Made by a program: the position numbers and the translations under genes. The notes under the pieces are model-generated. The model was not told the DNA's origin. It searched no databases and was given only the letters and a program-made list of their open reading frames with translations. From contig JAFQOT010000004.1 in the NCBI GenBank assembly GCA_017403065.1, positions 62,001-126,000 on the forward strand: a stretch of DNA of 64,000 nucleotides. Direction: 5' to 3'. This DNA is from Clostridia bacterium (GTDB lineage: Bacteria; Bacillota; Clostridia; Oscillospirales; Acutalibacteraceae). Shown piece by piece: positions 18,250-26,923 of this stretch (the first letter of the stretch is position 1; each line of letters starts with the position of its first letter).

Positions 18250-18445
18250 CTGAATTCTCCTTTTCAAATTCCGAAAGACTTTTAATTTTAGCTTTTGCCT
18301 CATTTAAAGCCGTACGGCATTGATTAGTATATTTTACACCCTCTTCAAAAAGAGAAATTGATTCATCTAAAGAACATTCTCCGCTTTCTAACCTTGCTAT
18401 TATTTTTTCAAGGGAAGACAAGGATTCTTCAAAGCTTATTTTCAT
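18242..18445 (-). CDS. xseB: Exonuclease VII small subunit
   Basis: A 67-residue helical subunit that binds XseA many times over to form exonuclease VII, which degrades single-stranded DNA. The family pattern FEESLSSLEKIIARLESGECSLDESISLFEEG is present across the first 40 residues. The start overlaps the xseA stop by four bases and the end overlaps ispA by eight, a tight translational chain. Confidence 0.94.
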   Translation of the reverse strand: MKISFEESLSSLEKIIARLESGECSLDESISLFEEGVKYTNQCRTALNEAKAKIKSLSEFEKENSVD

Positions 18446-19662
18446 ACTGTTCCCTCCTGATTTTCTATATCAATTACACTGCATTTAAAATTGCCGTCTG
18501 AAAGCTTTATATCAACTTCATCCCCAAGCTTTATATCCTTTACTGTGGTTACGGCTTTACCCTTATTACTGACAACCGCAAATCCGCGTGATATAACCTT
18601 TAAAGGACTCATCGCCTCTAATCTTCCCGCCAAGGCGCACAGCTTGTTTTCTGAAGCTGTATATAGCTTTTCAGATATGCTTTCGATTTTTTCGACCAAT
18701 CTGTCAAGATTTTCAAAAGGTCTGCCAACAATAAAATCCACAGGATTTTTAAGACACTGTGAGTTTAAGCAGGCAGAAAACCTTACCTTTAAATTATTAT
18801 ACTTTCCCTGTAAAAAGGTTTTCAAAATAAGATAATATTTATCTGTCTTGGCTTTAATTTCCTCTATATCAGGTACAGCAAGCTCAGCCGCCGCCGATGG
18901 TGTAGGAGCTCTCAAATCAGCCACAAAATCACATATTGTAAAATCGGTTTCGTGACCCACAGCCGATATAACAGGTATAGGAGATTCATATAGCTTGCGT
19001 GCTAATGCCTCGTCGTTAAATGCCCATAAATCCTCAATAGAGCCGCCGCCCCGTCCGATAATTACAGTATCAATTCCCGAAAGACTGTAAATTCTGTCAA
19101 GGGTATTTAACATTTCAGGTACAGCCTCCTGACCTTGAACTGCAACGGGACACATTATAATTTCAGCTATAGGCCATCTTCTTGTTATAACATTTATAAT
19201 ATCCCTTACAGCCGCTCCAGTTTCAGAGGTCACAACGGCTATTTTTGTGGGATATTTGGGAATAGGTCTTTTTGATTCAGGGTTAAAAAGCCCCTCTTTT
19301 TCAAGCTTTTCCTTAATCTGCTCAAAGGCTAAGGCAATATCTCCTACGCCCGAAGGCTGCATTTCTTCTGCATAAAATTGATATTGACCGTCCTTTTCAT
19401 AGATTGAAACCCTGCCCCTTAATATTACCTTTAAACCGTCCTGCGCTTCAAATCTCAGCTTTGCGGCGCTTGAACGGAACATTACACAACGAATAGATGC
19501 ATCTTTATCCTTTAAAGTAAAGTAAAGATGACCGCTGTGATAATGATTTTTAAAGTTAGAGATTTCGCCTGTTACTAAAACATCAGAAAGGCGAATATCT
19601 CCCTCTATCAAGGAACGAACATACAAATTAAGCTGTCTTACGGTTAAAGCCTGTCTATTCAT
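18442..19662 (-). CDS. xseA: Exonuclease VII large subunit
   Basis: Catalytic subunit of exonuclease VII. The 406-residue product has an N-terminal OB-fold (about 1-100, with GEISNFKNHYHSGHLYFTLKD) and the nuclease core. The core has the conserved GRGGGSIEDLWAFNDE and SAVGHETDFTICDFVADLRAPTPSAAAE blocks, which hold the metal-binding residues. It lies one base after nusB and overlaps xseB by four bases. The order nusB-xseA-xseB-ispA-dxs is common in Clostridia. Confidence 0.97.
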   Translation of the reverse strand: MNRQALTVRQLNLYVRSLIEGDIRLSDVLVTGEISNFKNHYHSGHLYFTLKDKDASIRCVMFRSSAAKLRFEAQDGLKVILRGRVSIYEKDGQYQFYAEEMQPSGVGDIALAFEQIKEKLEKEGLFNPESKRPIPKYPTKIAVVTSETGAAVRDIINVITRRWPIAEIIMCPVAVQGQEAVPEMLNTLDRIYSLSGIDTVIIGRGGGSIEDLWAFNDEALARKLYESPIPVISAVGHETDFTICDFVADLRAPTPSAAAELAVPDIEEIKAKTDKYYLILKTFLQGKYNNLKVRFSACLNSQCLKNPVDFIVGRPFENLDRLVEKIESISEKLYTASENKLCALAGRLEAMSPLKVISRGFAVVSNKGKAVTTVKDIKLGDEVDIKLSDGNFKCSVIDIENQEGTV

Positions 19663-19663
19663 A

Positions 19664-20056
19664 TCAAAGCTTCTTAACTATAGTTGAAAGTATACCGTTT
19701 ACAAAGGAGGCATCCTGTTGTGTTGCATATTTTTTAGCAAGCTCTACTGCCTCATTTATGGAAACACTGTTAGGTATATCCTCCATAAATTTAATTTCGT
19801 AAATTGAAAGACGCAAAATGCATAAAGAGGTTTTAGAAATTCTTTCAATTTTCCAACCTACAGTATTATCCCCAATCAATCTGTCTAATTCTTCTAAATT
19901 TTCATAAACACCTGAAAAAACATTATTTATATAATCATCAGGCTCTAAATCTCTGGCCTCCTTTGCGGTTGCCAGTATATCCTCTACGCTTTCTTTTGAA
20001 AAAATCTTTTCAAATATTAAAATAAAAGCTTCTTCTCTCGCCTGTTTTCTTGTCAT
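19664..20056 (-). CDS. nusB: Transcription antitermination factor NusB
   Basis: An all-helical protein that, with NusE (S10), binds boxA in rRNA leaders and supports antitermination. The 130-residue length is typical. Family features include the start MTRKQAREEAF and the C-terminal block (IPNSVSINEAVELAKKY, then DASFVNGIL). It is the first gene of the ten-gene leftward operon. A sigma A promoter lies 41 bp upstream, and a 25-bp perfect palindrome overlaps that promoter's -35. Confidence 0.95.
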   Translation of the reverse strand: MTRKQAREEAFILIFEKIFSKESVEDILATAKEARDLEPDDYINNVFSGVYENLEELDRLIGDNTVGWKIERISKTSLCILRLSIYEIKFMEDIPNSVSINEAVELAKKYATQQDASFVNGILSTIVKKL

Positions 20057-20096
20057 ATGTGTACCTCTTTCCTAAATGCAATATATAGGTACTGTA

Positions 20097-20125
20097 ATTA
20101 TATAACAAAATATGCATAATTTCAA
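20097..20125 (-). promoter_or_regulatory. Promoter of the nusB-tyrS operon
   Basis: Reverse-strand TTGAAA (20120-20125), a 17-bp spacer and a perfect TATAAT (20097-20102), with the nusB ATG at 20056. Confidence 0.75.
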
Positions 20126-20136
20126 GCATTATGCAT
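20112..20136. promoter_or_regulatory. Perfect 25-bp palindrome over the nusB promoter, candidate operator
   Basis: ATGCATAAT, a seven-base spacer and ATTATGCAT form a perfect inverted repeat that covers the -35 hexamer and part of the spacer of the nusB operon promoter. The position is that of a repressor site. The arms do not match the ARG-box consensus, although argR is in this operon, so the cognate protein is unknown. Confidence 0.5.
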
Positions 20137-20162
20137 CAATATTTTGAATATTTTAAATCAAA

Positions 20163-20193
20163 AAATGCCCGACTCCCCTTAAAGAAGTCGGAC
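20163..20193 (-). terminator. Terminator of spo0A
   Basis: On the reverse strand GTCCGACT pairs with AGTCGGGC around an 11-base loop and is followed by ATTTTTTG. It begins 14 bases after the spo0A stop. Confidence 0.8.
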
Positions 20194-20206
20194 AATGCGG
20201 TAATCT

Positions 20207-20983
20207 TTAGCTTACCTTTAATTTTAAACGAAGCTTATCGCTTATCATAGCAATAAATTCGCTGTTTGTAGGCTTGCCTCTGTCGTGTTGTATTGTATAA
20301 CCAAAATAAGAATTAAGTACGTCAATATCCCCTCTGTCCCAGGCGACCTCTATGGCATGGCGTATTGCTCTTTCTACCCTTGAAGCAGTTGTAGAATGAA
20401 TTTTAGCTACAGTAGGATATAAAAGCTTGGTTACAGAATTGATTATTTCAGCATTTTTTACAGAAAGAATAATAGCCTCTCTTAAATAATGATACCCCTT
20501 AATATGCGCGGGCACGCCGATTTGATGAATTATTTCCGTAATCATCATTTCAAGCTCATTATCACTTAAAACATTATCCTTAACCACTAACGGCGCGTTA
20601 TCTGTCTTCCAATGGGAAAGCTGCATAATTCTTTCAGCCATTGTGTTAACATCAAAAGGCTTTAAAAAATAATATCCCGCTCCTGCGTTAAGCATTTCTT
20701 TTTCAAGTCTTTCATTATCAAAGGAAGACATAGCCATCACAACAGGACGGTCGCTCAAGGCCATATCTTTTAACCCCTCTAAAACTCCTAAAATATCAAG
20801 ATTTGGCATAAACACATCTGCCAAAATAATATCAGGTTTTTCGGTTTTTGTTTTTGACAGCACCTTTTTACCGTCTTTTTCGCAAAGTACAACATTCATT
20901 CCATAAGCCTTAAATGCCTTTGCACAGCTTTGTCCCAATTCGGTTGCATCGTCAGCAATCATAATTTTTAACTTTTTCTCCAT
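20207..20983 (-). CDS. spo0A: Sporulation master regulator Spo0A
   Basis: Response regulator that commits the cell to sporulation. With the start at 20983 (GGGAG upstream) it has 258 residues. The receiver domain has the acidic pair at residues 11-12 and phospho-acceptor Asp56, the same number as in Bacillus. The C-terminal DNA-binding domain is nearly identical to the family in its key helices: [28 protein letters not shown] and [18 protein letters not shown]. Two 0A-like boxes lie upstream, so it may regulate itself. spoIVB, which precedes spo0A in many Firmicutes, is absent here; a radical SAM gene takes its place. Confidence 0.98.
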   Translation of the reverse strand: MEKKLKIMIADDATELGQSCAKAFKAYGMNVVLCEKDGKKVLSKTKTEKPDIILADVFMPNLDILGVLEGLKDMALSDRPVVMAMSSFDNERLEKEMLNAGAGYYFLKPFDVNTMAERIMQLSHWKTDNAPLVVKDNVLSDNELEMMITEIIHQIGVPAHIKGYHYLREAIILSVKNAEIINSVTKLLYPTVAKIHSTTASRVERAIRHAIEVAWDRGDIDVLNSYFGYTIQHDRGKPTNSEFIAMISDKLRLKLKVS

Positions 20984-21101
20984 TTTTTCTCTCCCTTTTT
21001 GTTTTTTACATATTTTACCACCTAAATTTACAAAATGCAAGCTATTTGAGTAAAAAAGTTACGATTTTAGTAAATATTGCATTATTTTAATGTATTTTTT
21101 C

Positions 21102-21127
21102 TTTTTCGACACCCTTAATCGACAAAA
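21102..21127 (-). promoter_or_regulatory. Two tandem Spo0A-like boxes upstream of spo0A
   Basis: On the reverse strand TTTTGTCGAT (one mismatch from TGTCGAA) is followed nine bases later by GTGTCGAAAAA (perfect core). Both have the same orientation and lie about 120-145 bp above the spo0A start. This suggests autoregulation. No clear sigma H or sigma A hexamers could be assigned beside them. Confidence 0.55.
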
Positions 21128-21140
21128 TAAAATATAAAAT

Positions 21141-21177
21141 CAAATAAAAACGCCCGACTTTATTACAAAGTCAGGCG
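21141..21177 (-). terminator. Terminator of the typA-exonuclease-radical SAM operon
   Basis: On the reverse strand CGCCTGACTTT and AAAGTCGGGCG form an 11-bp stem (one G-T pair) with a five-base loop, followed by TTTTTATTTG. Confidence 0.85.
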
Positions 21178-21182
21178 AAATA

Positions 21183-22049
21183 CTATTTGATAAAATCAGG
21201 TATATACATTTTATCTGCCGATGAAATATCCTGAATATAAACATTTGAAAAATCAGTCTGGCAAATATAATTCAAAACCTTTTCATATTCTCTTTTGGTT
21301 ACTTTTCTTGCAATTTCGGGATAGCTTTTCAGCTGGCCGCAGGGTGTGTATTGACTCATTATACTAAAATATGCGCCTTTGGCATTTTCCTTCACCCAAT
21401 CAAAAACCGCCATAGCTTCTCTTGTTGATTGAGGTAATAAAAGATGCCGTATTATTACCCCTTTTTGCATGATTTTGTCTTTAAATATGCAAAAAGGCTG
21501 TTGCCTTAGCGCTTCGGTTATACATGCCTTTGCATAGCTGGGATATTCCTTGGCGTTTGAATATTTATATGCTTTTTCTTTATTTAAATATTTTAAATCC
21601 AGCAAATAAATATCAACAAGGCCCTCTAACATTTTAAGGGTATCTACCCTTTCAAAGCCGCTCGAATTATATATAACAGGAATTTTAGGCTTATAAATTT
21701 CCAACGCTTTTTTTATTGAAACGGCATAATGGGTAGGTGTTACAAGGTTTATATTATTTGCGCCTTGGCTTTCTAAATCTCTGAAAATTTGAGCCAATTC
21801 CTCGTAGCTTACGGTTTTTCCTTTTTTTAGATGGGAAATCTCGTAATTTTGACAATACACACAGGAAAGGGTACATCCACTGAAAAACACTGTACCAGAG
21901 CCCTTTTCTCCGCTTATTGACGGTTCTTCCCAAAAATGCAAGCAAGCCCTTGCCACCTTAGGTAACAAAGGCATTTTGCAGTATCCGTTTAAATTTTCAG
22001 TTTCTGTTCGAAGTGAGTTGCACTTCCTTGGACATAGATTGCATATCAT
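21183..22049 (-). CDS. Radical SAM protein, PflX-type (COG1313)
   Basis: A 288-residue radical SAM enzyme related to pyruvate formate-lyase activases. The cluster motif CTLSCVYC places Cys at 59, 63 and 66. A second Cys group lies at the N-terminus (Cys3, Cys6, Cys10, Cys24; ICNLCPRKCN), typical of the PflX group. Its substrate is unknown, and no glycyl-radical enzyme is nearby. The start at 22049 lies inside the exonuclease gene, giving a 53-base out-of-frame overlap. The next Met would lose the N-terminal cysteines, so the long overlap is probably real. Confidence 0.85.
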   Translation of the reverse strand: MICNLCPRKCNSLRTETENLNGYCKMPLLPKVARACLHFWEEPSISGEKGSGTVFFSGCTLSCVYCQNYEISHLKKGKTVSYEELAQIFRDLESQGANNINLVTPTHYAVSIKKALEIYKPKIPVIYNSSGFERVDTLKMLEGLVDIYLLDLKYLNKEKAYKYSNAKEYPSYAKACITEALRQQPFCIFKDKIMQKGVIIRHLLLPQSTREAMAVFDWVKENAKGAYFSIMSQYTPCGQLKSYPEIARKVTKREYEKVLNYICQTDFSNVYIQDISSADKMYIPDFIK

Positions 22050-22905
22050 TTTTCTTTACTCTGTATTCACAAATTCTGCGTTTTACCAAAACCTCATCAT
22101 AAGTCCTTTTAAAAGAAACTCTGCCGTTGAATTTAAATCCGCAGTGGGCACATTTAAAATTGGCAGAAAACCAACGGTTATGGTATTTCCACTTTGAAAC
22201 ATTTTTTGCCTGAGCGTTGCACTCAGGACAACGGAATTCTAAATGCTTTTTATCAATAGCCTCGTCCTTTATATTAGAAATAGGACGCGCCTTAAACCTT
22301 AGCCGAGCAAAAAATTCAGGATTTTTAGTATCCTTTAAAAGCTCATTAAACCTATCCTTGTTAAAGGTTGCTTTTAAAAGCTCGCCGCATACAAGACTAT
22401 CGTCCAAAGCGGTGTGAAATTCAAATTTTTTTGTATCTATTTTGAAAAATTGCGCCGCCGATTCTAAGGATACCTGATTTTTCGACTCGTAGCCTTTTCT
22501 TTGCATTTCGCCCTGTACCAGCTTTTGCAAATCCAAATATTTATCAAAGCTAAAGGTGACTTTTTCCTTTAAAAGCACCTTTTGATTGTCTAAAATGGTA
22601 TAAAGGTCGGTGTCGCTCCAGGTCATAGCAACCTGTGTATCCTTAACAAAGGTGTTATATTTTTCAACTGCCTCATATAAAGGTATGCCTGAAAGCATAT
22701 CTTCAGTAGTGATTCCTGTAATATCCGTAAAACGCTTAGAAACCTTTTTAGAAATCTGAGACTTTATATTAAGCTCAAGTGTGTCTAATTTATTAAAATT
22801 TTCGTCAAGCTTAACCGCCCCGATTTGTAAAATCTGGTTTACAAATCGTTTTTGCGGCGGATAATAAACAGTATCCCACTCTAAATCAAGTATTACATAT
22901 TTCAT
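21997..22905 (-). CDS. DEDDh 3'-5' exonuclease with C-terminal zinc ribbon
   Basis: A 302-residue protein with a DnaQ/RNase T-type exonuclease domain in its first 185 residues. DLEWD gives the first acidic residues (Asp7, Glu9) and FHTALDD the late His-Asp pair. The C-terminal 70 residues carry two Cys pairs (CPEC and CAHC) about 25 residues apart, a likely zinc ribbon, surrounded by basic residues. The substrate is not known. KapD-like sporulation exonucleases share the catalytic domain but not the ribbon. The start overlaps the typA stop by one base. Confidence 0.82.
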   Translation of the reverse strand: MKYVILDLEWDTVYYPPQKRFVNQILQIGAVKLDENFNKLDTLELNIKSQISKKVSKRFTDITGITTEDMLSGIPLYEAVEKYNTFVKDTQVAMTWSDTDLYTILDNQKVLLKEKVTFSFDKYLDLQKLVQGEMQRKGYESKNQVSLESAAQFFKIDTKKFEFHTALDDSLVCGELLKATFNKDRFNELLKDTKNPEFFARLRFKARPISNIKDEAIDKKHLEFRCPECNAQAKNVSKWKYHNRWFSANFKCAHCGFKFNGRVSFKRTYDEVLVKRRICEYRVKKNDMQSMSKEVQLTSNRN

Positions 22906-24728
22906 TATTTTCTCTTAGACTCGTATTTCATACGTTCCTCTTTATTTAAAATACGTTTTCTTAAACGAATATTGTTAGGTGTGATTTCTACAAGCTCATC
23001 GCTTTTAATAAACTCCAAGGATTGCTCAAGGCTCAGCTTGGTGTGGGGGATTAAGCGCAAAGCATCGTCAGAGCCTGAAGCACGGGTATTAGTCATCTGC
23101 TTTTTCTTGCAAACATTACATACAATATCCTCACTTTTTGGGTTTTCACCTACTATCATACCCTCATACACAGGAGTGCCGGGTCCTATAAACAGACGGC
23201 CTCTGTTTTGTGTATTAAACAAACCGTAGCCTGTCGCCTCGCCCTGCTCGTGAACTATAATAGAGCCTGTTGAACGCTGTTCAATATCGCCCTTATATTC
23301 CTGATAGCTGTCAAACACGTGGTTCATAATGCCGTTACCGTTAGTGTCAGTCATAAACTGTGAACGGTAACCCAAAAGTCCGCGGGCGGGAATGGTAAAT
23401 TCAAGATGAGAGGTTCCGCCCTCTCTTGTACCCATATTTTTAAGCTCAGCCTTTCTGGTACCAAGGCGCTCCATAACAGCCCCTACATATTCCTCAGGCA
23501 CCTCTATCATCAAAAGCTCTATTGGCTCTAAAAGTGTGCCGTTTTCATCCCTTTTATAAATAACCTCAGGGGGTGATACCTGAAATTCATACCCCTGTCT
23601 TCTCATAGTTTCAATAAGAATAGACAGATGCAGCTCTCCTCTGCCCGATACCTTGAATGTATCTGCAGAATCGGTCTCGTCAACGCGTAAACTTACGTTG
23701 GTCATAACCTCCTTAAACAATCTGTCTCTGAGATTACGTGAGGTTACAAATTTGCCGTCCTTACCTGCAAACGGGGAATTATTAACCATAAAATTCATAG
23801 CAAGGGTAGGCTCGTCAATCTTTACAAAAGGCAACGGCTCAATACATTCGGTATCACAGGCGGTTTCGCCTATTTCAAGCTCGCTTAACCCCGCAACCTG
23901 AATAATGTCCCCAACAGATGCCGTTTCTTCCTCAAAACGTTTGAGCCCTCTGTACATAAAAAGCTTGGCTATTTTAAGCTTTGATGTTTTTCCGTCTTTG
24001 TGGCAAAGGGCTACATTCTGACCTGTTTTTACAGTGCCTCTTACCACTCTGCCCACACCTATTCTGCCTAAATAATCATCATATTCTATATTTGTAAATA
24101 AAATCTGTAACGGGGCTTCACTGTCCCCCTCAGGAGCATCTATTTCCTTCACAATCGCCTCAAACAAAGGCTTCATATCCTCACCCTTAATGTCGGGAGA
24201 ATATGATGCGTAACCGTCTCTTCCGCTTGCGAAAACAACAGGAAATTCAATCTGGTCCTCGTCAGCGCCAAGGTCGATAAACAGGTCTAACACCTCGTCC
24301 ACAACCTCGTAAGGACGAGCCATCGGTCTGTCAATTTTATTTACTACAACAACCGCCTTTTTGCCTAAAGCCAAGGCTTTTTTAAGTACAAACCGAGTCT
24401 GAGGCATACAACCCTCAAAGGCATCAACTAAAAGTAAAACACCGTCAACCATTTGTAAAATACGCTCAACCTCGCCGCCGAAATCAGCGTGTCCGGGAGT
24501 GTCAACAATATTTATTTTAATGTCGCCGTACATAACGCTTGTGTTTTTAGAAAGAATGGTTATTCCTCTTTCTCTCTCAAGGTCATTAGAATCCATAACC
24601 CTTTCTTCTACATTTTCGTTAGCTCTGAAGGTACCGCTTTGTTTTAAAAGCTGATCAACAAGGGTCGTTTTGCCGTGGTCAACGTGGGCAATAATTGCAA
24701 TATTTCTCAGATTCTCGATTTTTGCCAT
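22905..24728 (-). CDS. typA: Translational GTPase TypA/BipA
   Basis: Ribosome-associated GTPase involved in stress adaptation and 50S assembly. The 607-residue length is standard. G1 is AHVDHGKT (residues 14-21), the switch region has ERGITI, G3 is DTPGHADFGGE and G4 is NKID. The EF-G-like domains and the C-terminal TypA-specific domain follow. It is first in a three-gene leftward operon and has a consensus promoter of its own. Confidence 0.97.
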   Translation of the reverse strand: MAKIENLRNIAIIAHVDHGKTTLVDQLLKQSGTFRANENVEERVMDSNDLERERGITILSKNTSVMYGDIKINIVDTPGHADFGGEVERILQMVDGVLLLVDAFEGCMPQTRFVLKKALALGKKAVVVVNKIDRPMARPYEVVDEVLDLFIDLGADEDQIEFPVVFASGRDGYASYSPDIKGEDMKPLFEAIVKEIDAPEGDSEAPLQILFTNIEYDDYLGRIGVGRVVRGTVKTGQNVALCHKDGKTSKLKIAKLFMYRGLKRFEEETASVGDIIQVAGLSELEIGETACDTECIEPLPFVKIDEPTLAMNFMVNNSPFAGKDGKFVTSRNLRDRLFKEVMTNVSLRVDETDSADTFKVSGRGELHLSILIETMRRQGYEFQVSPPEVIYKRDENGTLLEPIELLMIEVPEEYVGAVMERLGTRKAELKNMGTREGGTSHLEFTIPARGLLGYRSQFMTDTNGNGIMNHVFDSYQEYKGDIEQRSTGSIIVHEQGEATGYGLFNTQNRGRLFIGPGTPVYEGMIVGENPKSEDIVCNVCKKKQMTNTRASGSDDALRLIPHTKLSLEQSLEFIKSDELVEITPNNIRLRKRILNKEERMKYESKRK

Positions 24729-24765
24729 TTAATTACTTCCTTTTAACATTCTTTACAAGATATAT

Positions 24766-24794
24766 ATTATAAACTTTTACAATATTATTGTCAA
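24766..24794 (-). promoter_or_regulatory. Sigma A promoter of typA
   Basis: Reverse-strand TTGACA (24789-24794), 17 bp, TATAAT (24766-24771). Both hexamers match the consensus exactly. Confidence 0.85.
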
Positions 24795-24865
24795 CTAACT
24801 GCAGTAAAAAGACCTATCAAATGTTGTGAACTCACATTATAAAAGGTTACAATTATGTCTTAAAG

Positions 24866-24895
24866 TTGACAAGGGACGATAAAATTTGTTATAAT
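24866..24895 (+). promoter_or_regulatory. Sigma A promoter of the yicC-to-spoVM gene run
   Basis: TTGACA (24866-24871), 18 bp, TATAAT (24890-24895), 43 bp upstream of the yicC ATG. It diverges from the typA promoter, leaving 71 bp between the two -35 boxes. Confidence 0.85.
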
Positions 24896-24938
24896 ACAAT
24901 GAATATATTGGGGTAGTATCCAATTTGGAGATGAAGCT

Positions 24939-25817
24939 ATGATTAAAAGTATGACAGGCTTTGGAAGAGCCAAGGAGCAAATAAACAATTTAGATATTAC
25001 AGTTGAAATCAAATCGGTAAATCACCGATATTTCGAATTTAGCTCACGTATGCCCCGCGCATACCAATTTTTAGAGGAAAAGCTTAAATCTGCCTGTCAC
25101 CAAAGTATTACAAGGGGCAAGGTTGAGCTATCCTTAATAATAGAAGACAATAGCGAAAGCTCCTCGGTTGTAGAGATTAACCGTCCTTTTGCAAAAGGCT
25201 ATATAGCCGCTTTAAAACAGCTCGCAAAGGACTTTAAAATAAAAGACGATGTAAAGGTATCTACCGTAGCGCTTAATCCTGAAATATTTAAAATCAAGCG
25301 TCAGTCTCTTGAGGATGAAGAAGTAACTCAGGCTGTTTTAGCCGTTACAAACCAAGCTATAGAAAGCTTTATAGCTATGCGAGAAATCGAAGGCGAAAAG
25401 CTTGCGGCAGATATTCTTTCAAGGGCTCAGGCTATTTTAAGCAAGGTCAGTTTAATTGAGGAACGCTCCCCCGAAACAGTAAAGGCTTACAGAGAAAGGC
25501 TTGAAGCAAAAATAAAGGAGCTTTTAGCCGATGCAAAGGTTGACGAACAACGCCTGATTACCGAAACGGCACTTTTTGCAGATAAGGTAGCTGTAGATGA
25601 GGAAACCGTAAGATTGAGAAGCCACATAGACCAGCTTTCAAATCTTTTAAAGGAAAATTCAGCTGTGGGCAAAAAGCTTGATTTTATTGTTCAGGAAATG
25701 AATCGTGAAACCAACACCATAGGGTCTAAATGTCAGGATGTTGACATTTCCCATACAGTTGTTGATATAAAATCAGAGATTGAAAAAATAAGAGAGCAAG
25801 TACAGAACATAGAATAA
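24939..25817 (+). CDS. yicC: YicC family endoribonuclease
   Basis: A conserved bacterial RNase (YicC/YloC) involved in RNA turnover. The product has 292 residues. It has the hallmark start [11 protein letters not shown] and the conserved C-terminal block ([20 protein letters not shown], then [18 protein letters not shown]). TTGGAG precedes the ATG. It leads the gene run yicC-remA-gmk-rpoZ-priA, an order seen throughout Firmicutes. Confidence 0.95.
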   Translation: MIKSMTGFGRAKEQINNLDITVEIKSVNHRYFEFSSRMPRAYQFLEEKLKSACHQSITRGKVELSLIIEDNSESSSVVEINRPFAKGYIAALKQLAKDFKIKDDVKVSTVALNPEIFKIKRQSLEDEEVTQAVLAVTNQAIESFIAMREIEGEKLAADILSRAQAILSKVSLIEERSPETVKAYRERLEAKIKELLADAKVDEQRLITETALFADKVAVDEETVRLRSHIDQLSNLLKENSAVGKKLDFIVQEMNRETNTIGSKCQDVDISHTVVDIKSEIEKIREQVQNIE

Positions 25818-25840
25818 TTATATGCATAAAGGTGAACCAA

Positions 25841-26104
25841 ATGAAATTAGTAAACATAGGCTTCGGTAATATGGTATCAGCCAATAGAATGATAGCTATT
25901 GTAAGCCCTGAGTCAGCCCCTATAAAGCGTATTATTTCAGAAGCAAAGGAAAGAGGTATGCTTATAGATGCCACCCACGGAAGACGCACAAGAGCCGTTA
26001 TTGTTACCGACAGCGACCATATAATCCTTACTTATCTACAGGCAGAAACCCTTGCCAACAGAATAGATGAGGATGTTATAGAGGAGGATGCATCTGATGA
26101 ATAA
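25841..26104 (+). CDS. remA: RemA/DUF370 family regulatory DNA-binding protein
   Basis: A small DNA-binding protein that forms arc-shaped oligomers and controls matrix genes in Bacillus; its role in Clostridia is unclear. With the ATG at 25841 (AAGGTG upstream) it has 87 residues beginning [20 protein letters not shown], the family signature, followed by [19 protein letters not shown] nine bases earlier is in frame but lacks proper spacing. The stop overlaps the gmk start by eight bases. Confidence 0.93.
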   Translation: MKLVNIGFGNMVSANRMIAIVSPESAPIKRIISEAKERGMLIDATHGRRTRAVIVTDSDHIILTYLQAETLANRIDEDVIEEDASDE

Positions 26105-26696
26105 GGGCGGAGTATTTATTGTATCGGGACCATCAGGCTCAGGCAAAGACACTTTACTGACAGAGCTTTTTAAAAACCATCCTGAAATTAAATTTTCCAT
26201 TTCAACTATTACTCGTCCTATGAGAGCTGGCGAAAAAGAGGGCGAAAAGTATAATTTTATATCCAGAGAAAGCTTTGAACAAATGATAGCCGAAGATTAT
26301 CTGTTAGAATATAACAGCTATATCGGCAATTATTACGGTACACCTAAGGCTCCTGTTATCAAGGCCATAAATGAGGGCTGTGACATTATAATCGAGGTTG
26401 ACGTTAACGGCGCCGCCTCTATCAGAGAAAAGCTTCCGCAAGCAGTAAGTATCTTTATTATGCCACCCTCCCTAAAAGAGCTTAAAAACAGATTAAGCGG
26501 CAGAGGTACAGAGCCTGAGGAAATCATAAACCAGCGTATGCAAAGCGCTCTCAGCGAAATCAAGCGTGCTACAGAGTATGACTATATCGTTATAAACGAC
26601 GATATTGCTACTGCTGTTAACGATATACATTCTATCATTTCGAGTGAAAGATTAAAAACCGAAAGACAAAAACAAATAATTGATGAGGTGTTTTAA
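26097..26696 (+). CDS. gmk: Guanylate kinase
   Basis: Converts GMP to GDP with ATP. The 199-residue product has the P-loop GPSGSGKD (residues 11-18), the GMP-binding [11 protein letters not shown] and the lid region ([16 protein letters not shown]). The ATG at 26097 is chosen over 26088 because GAGGAGG lies at the right distance. It overlaps the end of remA and abuts rpoZ. Confidence 0.96.
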   Translation: MNKGGVFIVSGPSGSGKDTLLTELFKNHPEIKFSISTITRPMRAGEKEGEKYNFISRESFEQMIAEDYLLEYNSYIGNYYGTPKAPVIKAINEGCDIIIEVDVNGAASIREKLPQAVSIFIMPPSLKELKNRLSGRGTEPEEIINQRMQSALSEIKRATEYDYIVINDDIATAVNDIHSIISSERLKTERQKQIIDEVF

Positions 26697-26870
26697 ATGT
26701 TAAATCCAAATATCGGAAAACTAATCCAAAATTCTCAAAACAGATACCGTTTGGTAATCGATATTGCCCACACAGCGCGTAAAATTTCAACCGATGCGGC
26801 AGAAAAGGGCGAAATAATTATTGAAAAGCCTGTAAGCATTGCTATCGATAAATTAGCTTCTGAAATTTAA
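26697..26870 (+). CDS. rpoZ: RNA polymerase omega subunit
   Basis: A 57-residue protein starting immediately after the gmk stop codon. Family features are an N-terminal RYRLVIDIAHTARKIS and a short acidic/hydrophobic tail with KPVSIAIDKLASEI. It is shorter than most omega subunits (67-91 residues), as is usual in Clostridia. The gmk-rpoZ-priA order supports the call. The coaBC gene usually found next is missing. Confidence 0.9.
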   Translation: MLNPNIGKLIQNSQNRYRLVIDIAHTARKISTDAAEKGEIIIEKPVSIAIDKLASEI

Positions 26871-26923
26871 TTTTTAAAATTTAAAATTGCCGCTTTGACG
26901 GTGCAATTTTAGGAGGTGTAGGT

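Noticed and set aside
26883..26910. Hairpin AAAATTGC/GCAATTTT between rpoZ and priA
   Set aside because: No U-run follows and it abuts the priA ribosome site. It is too weak to call a terminator or attenuator.
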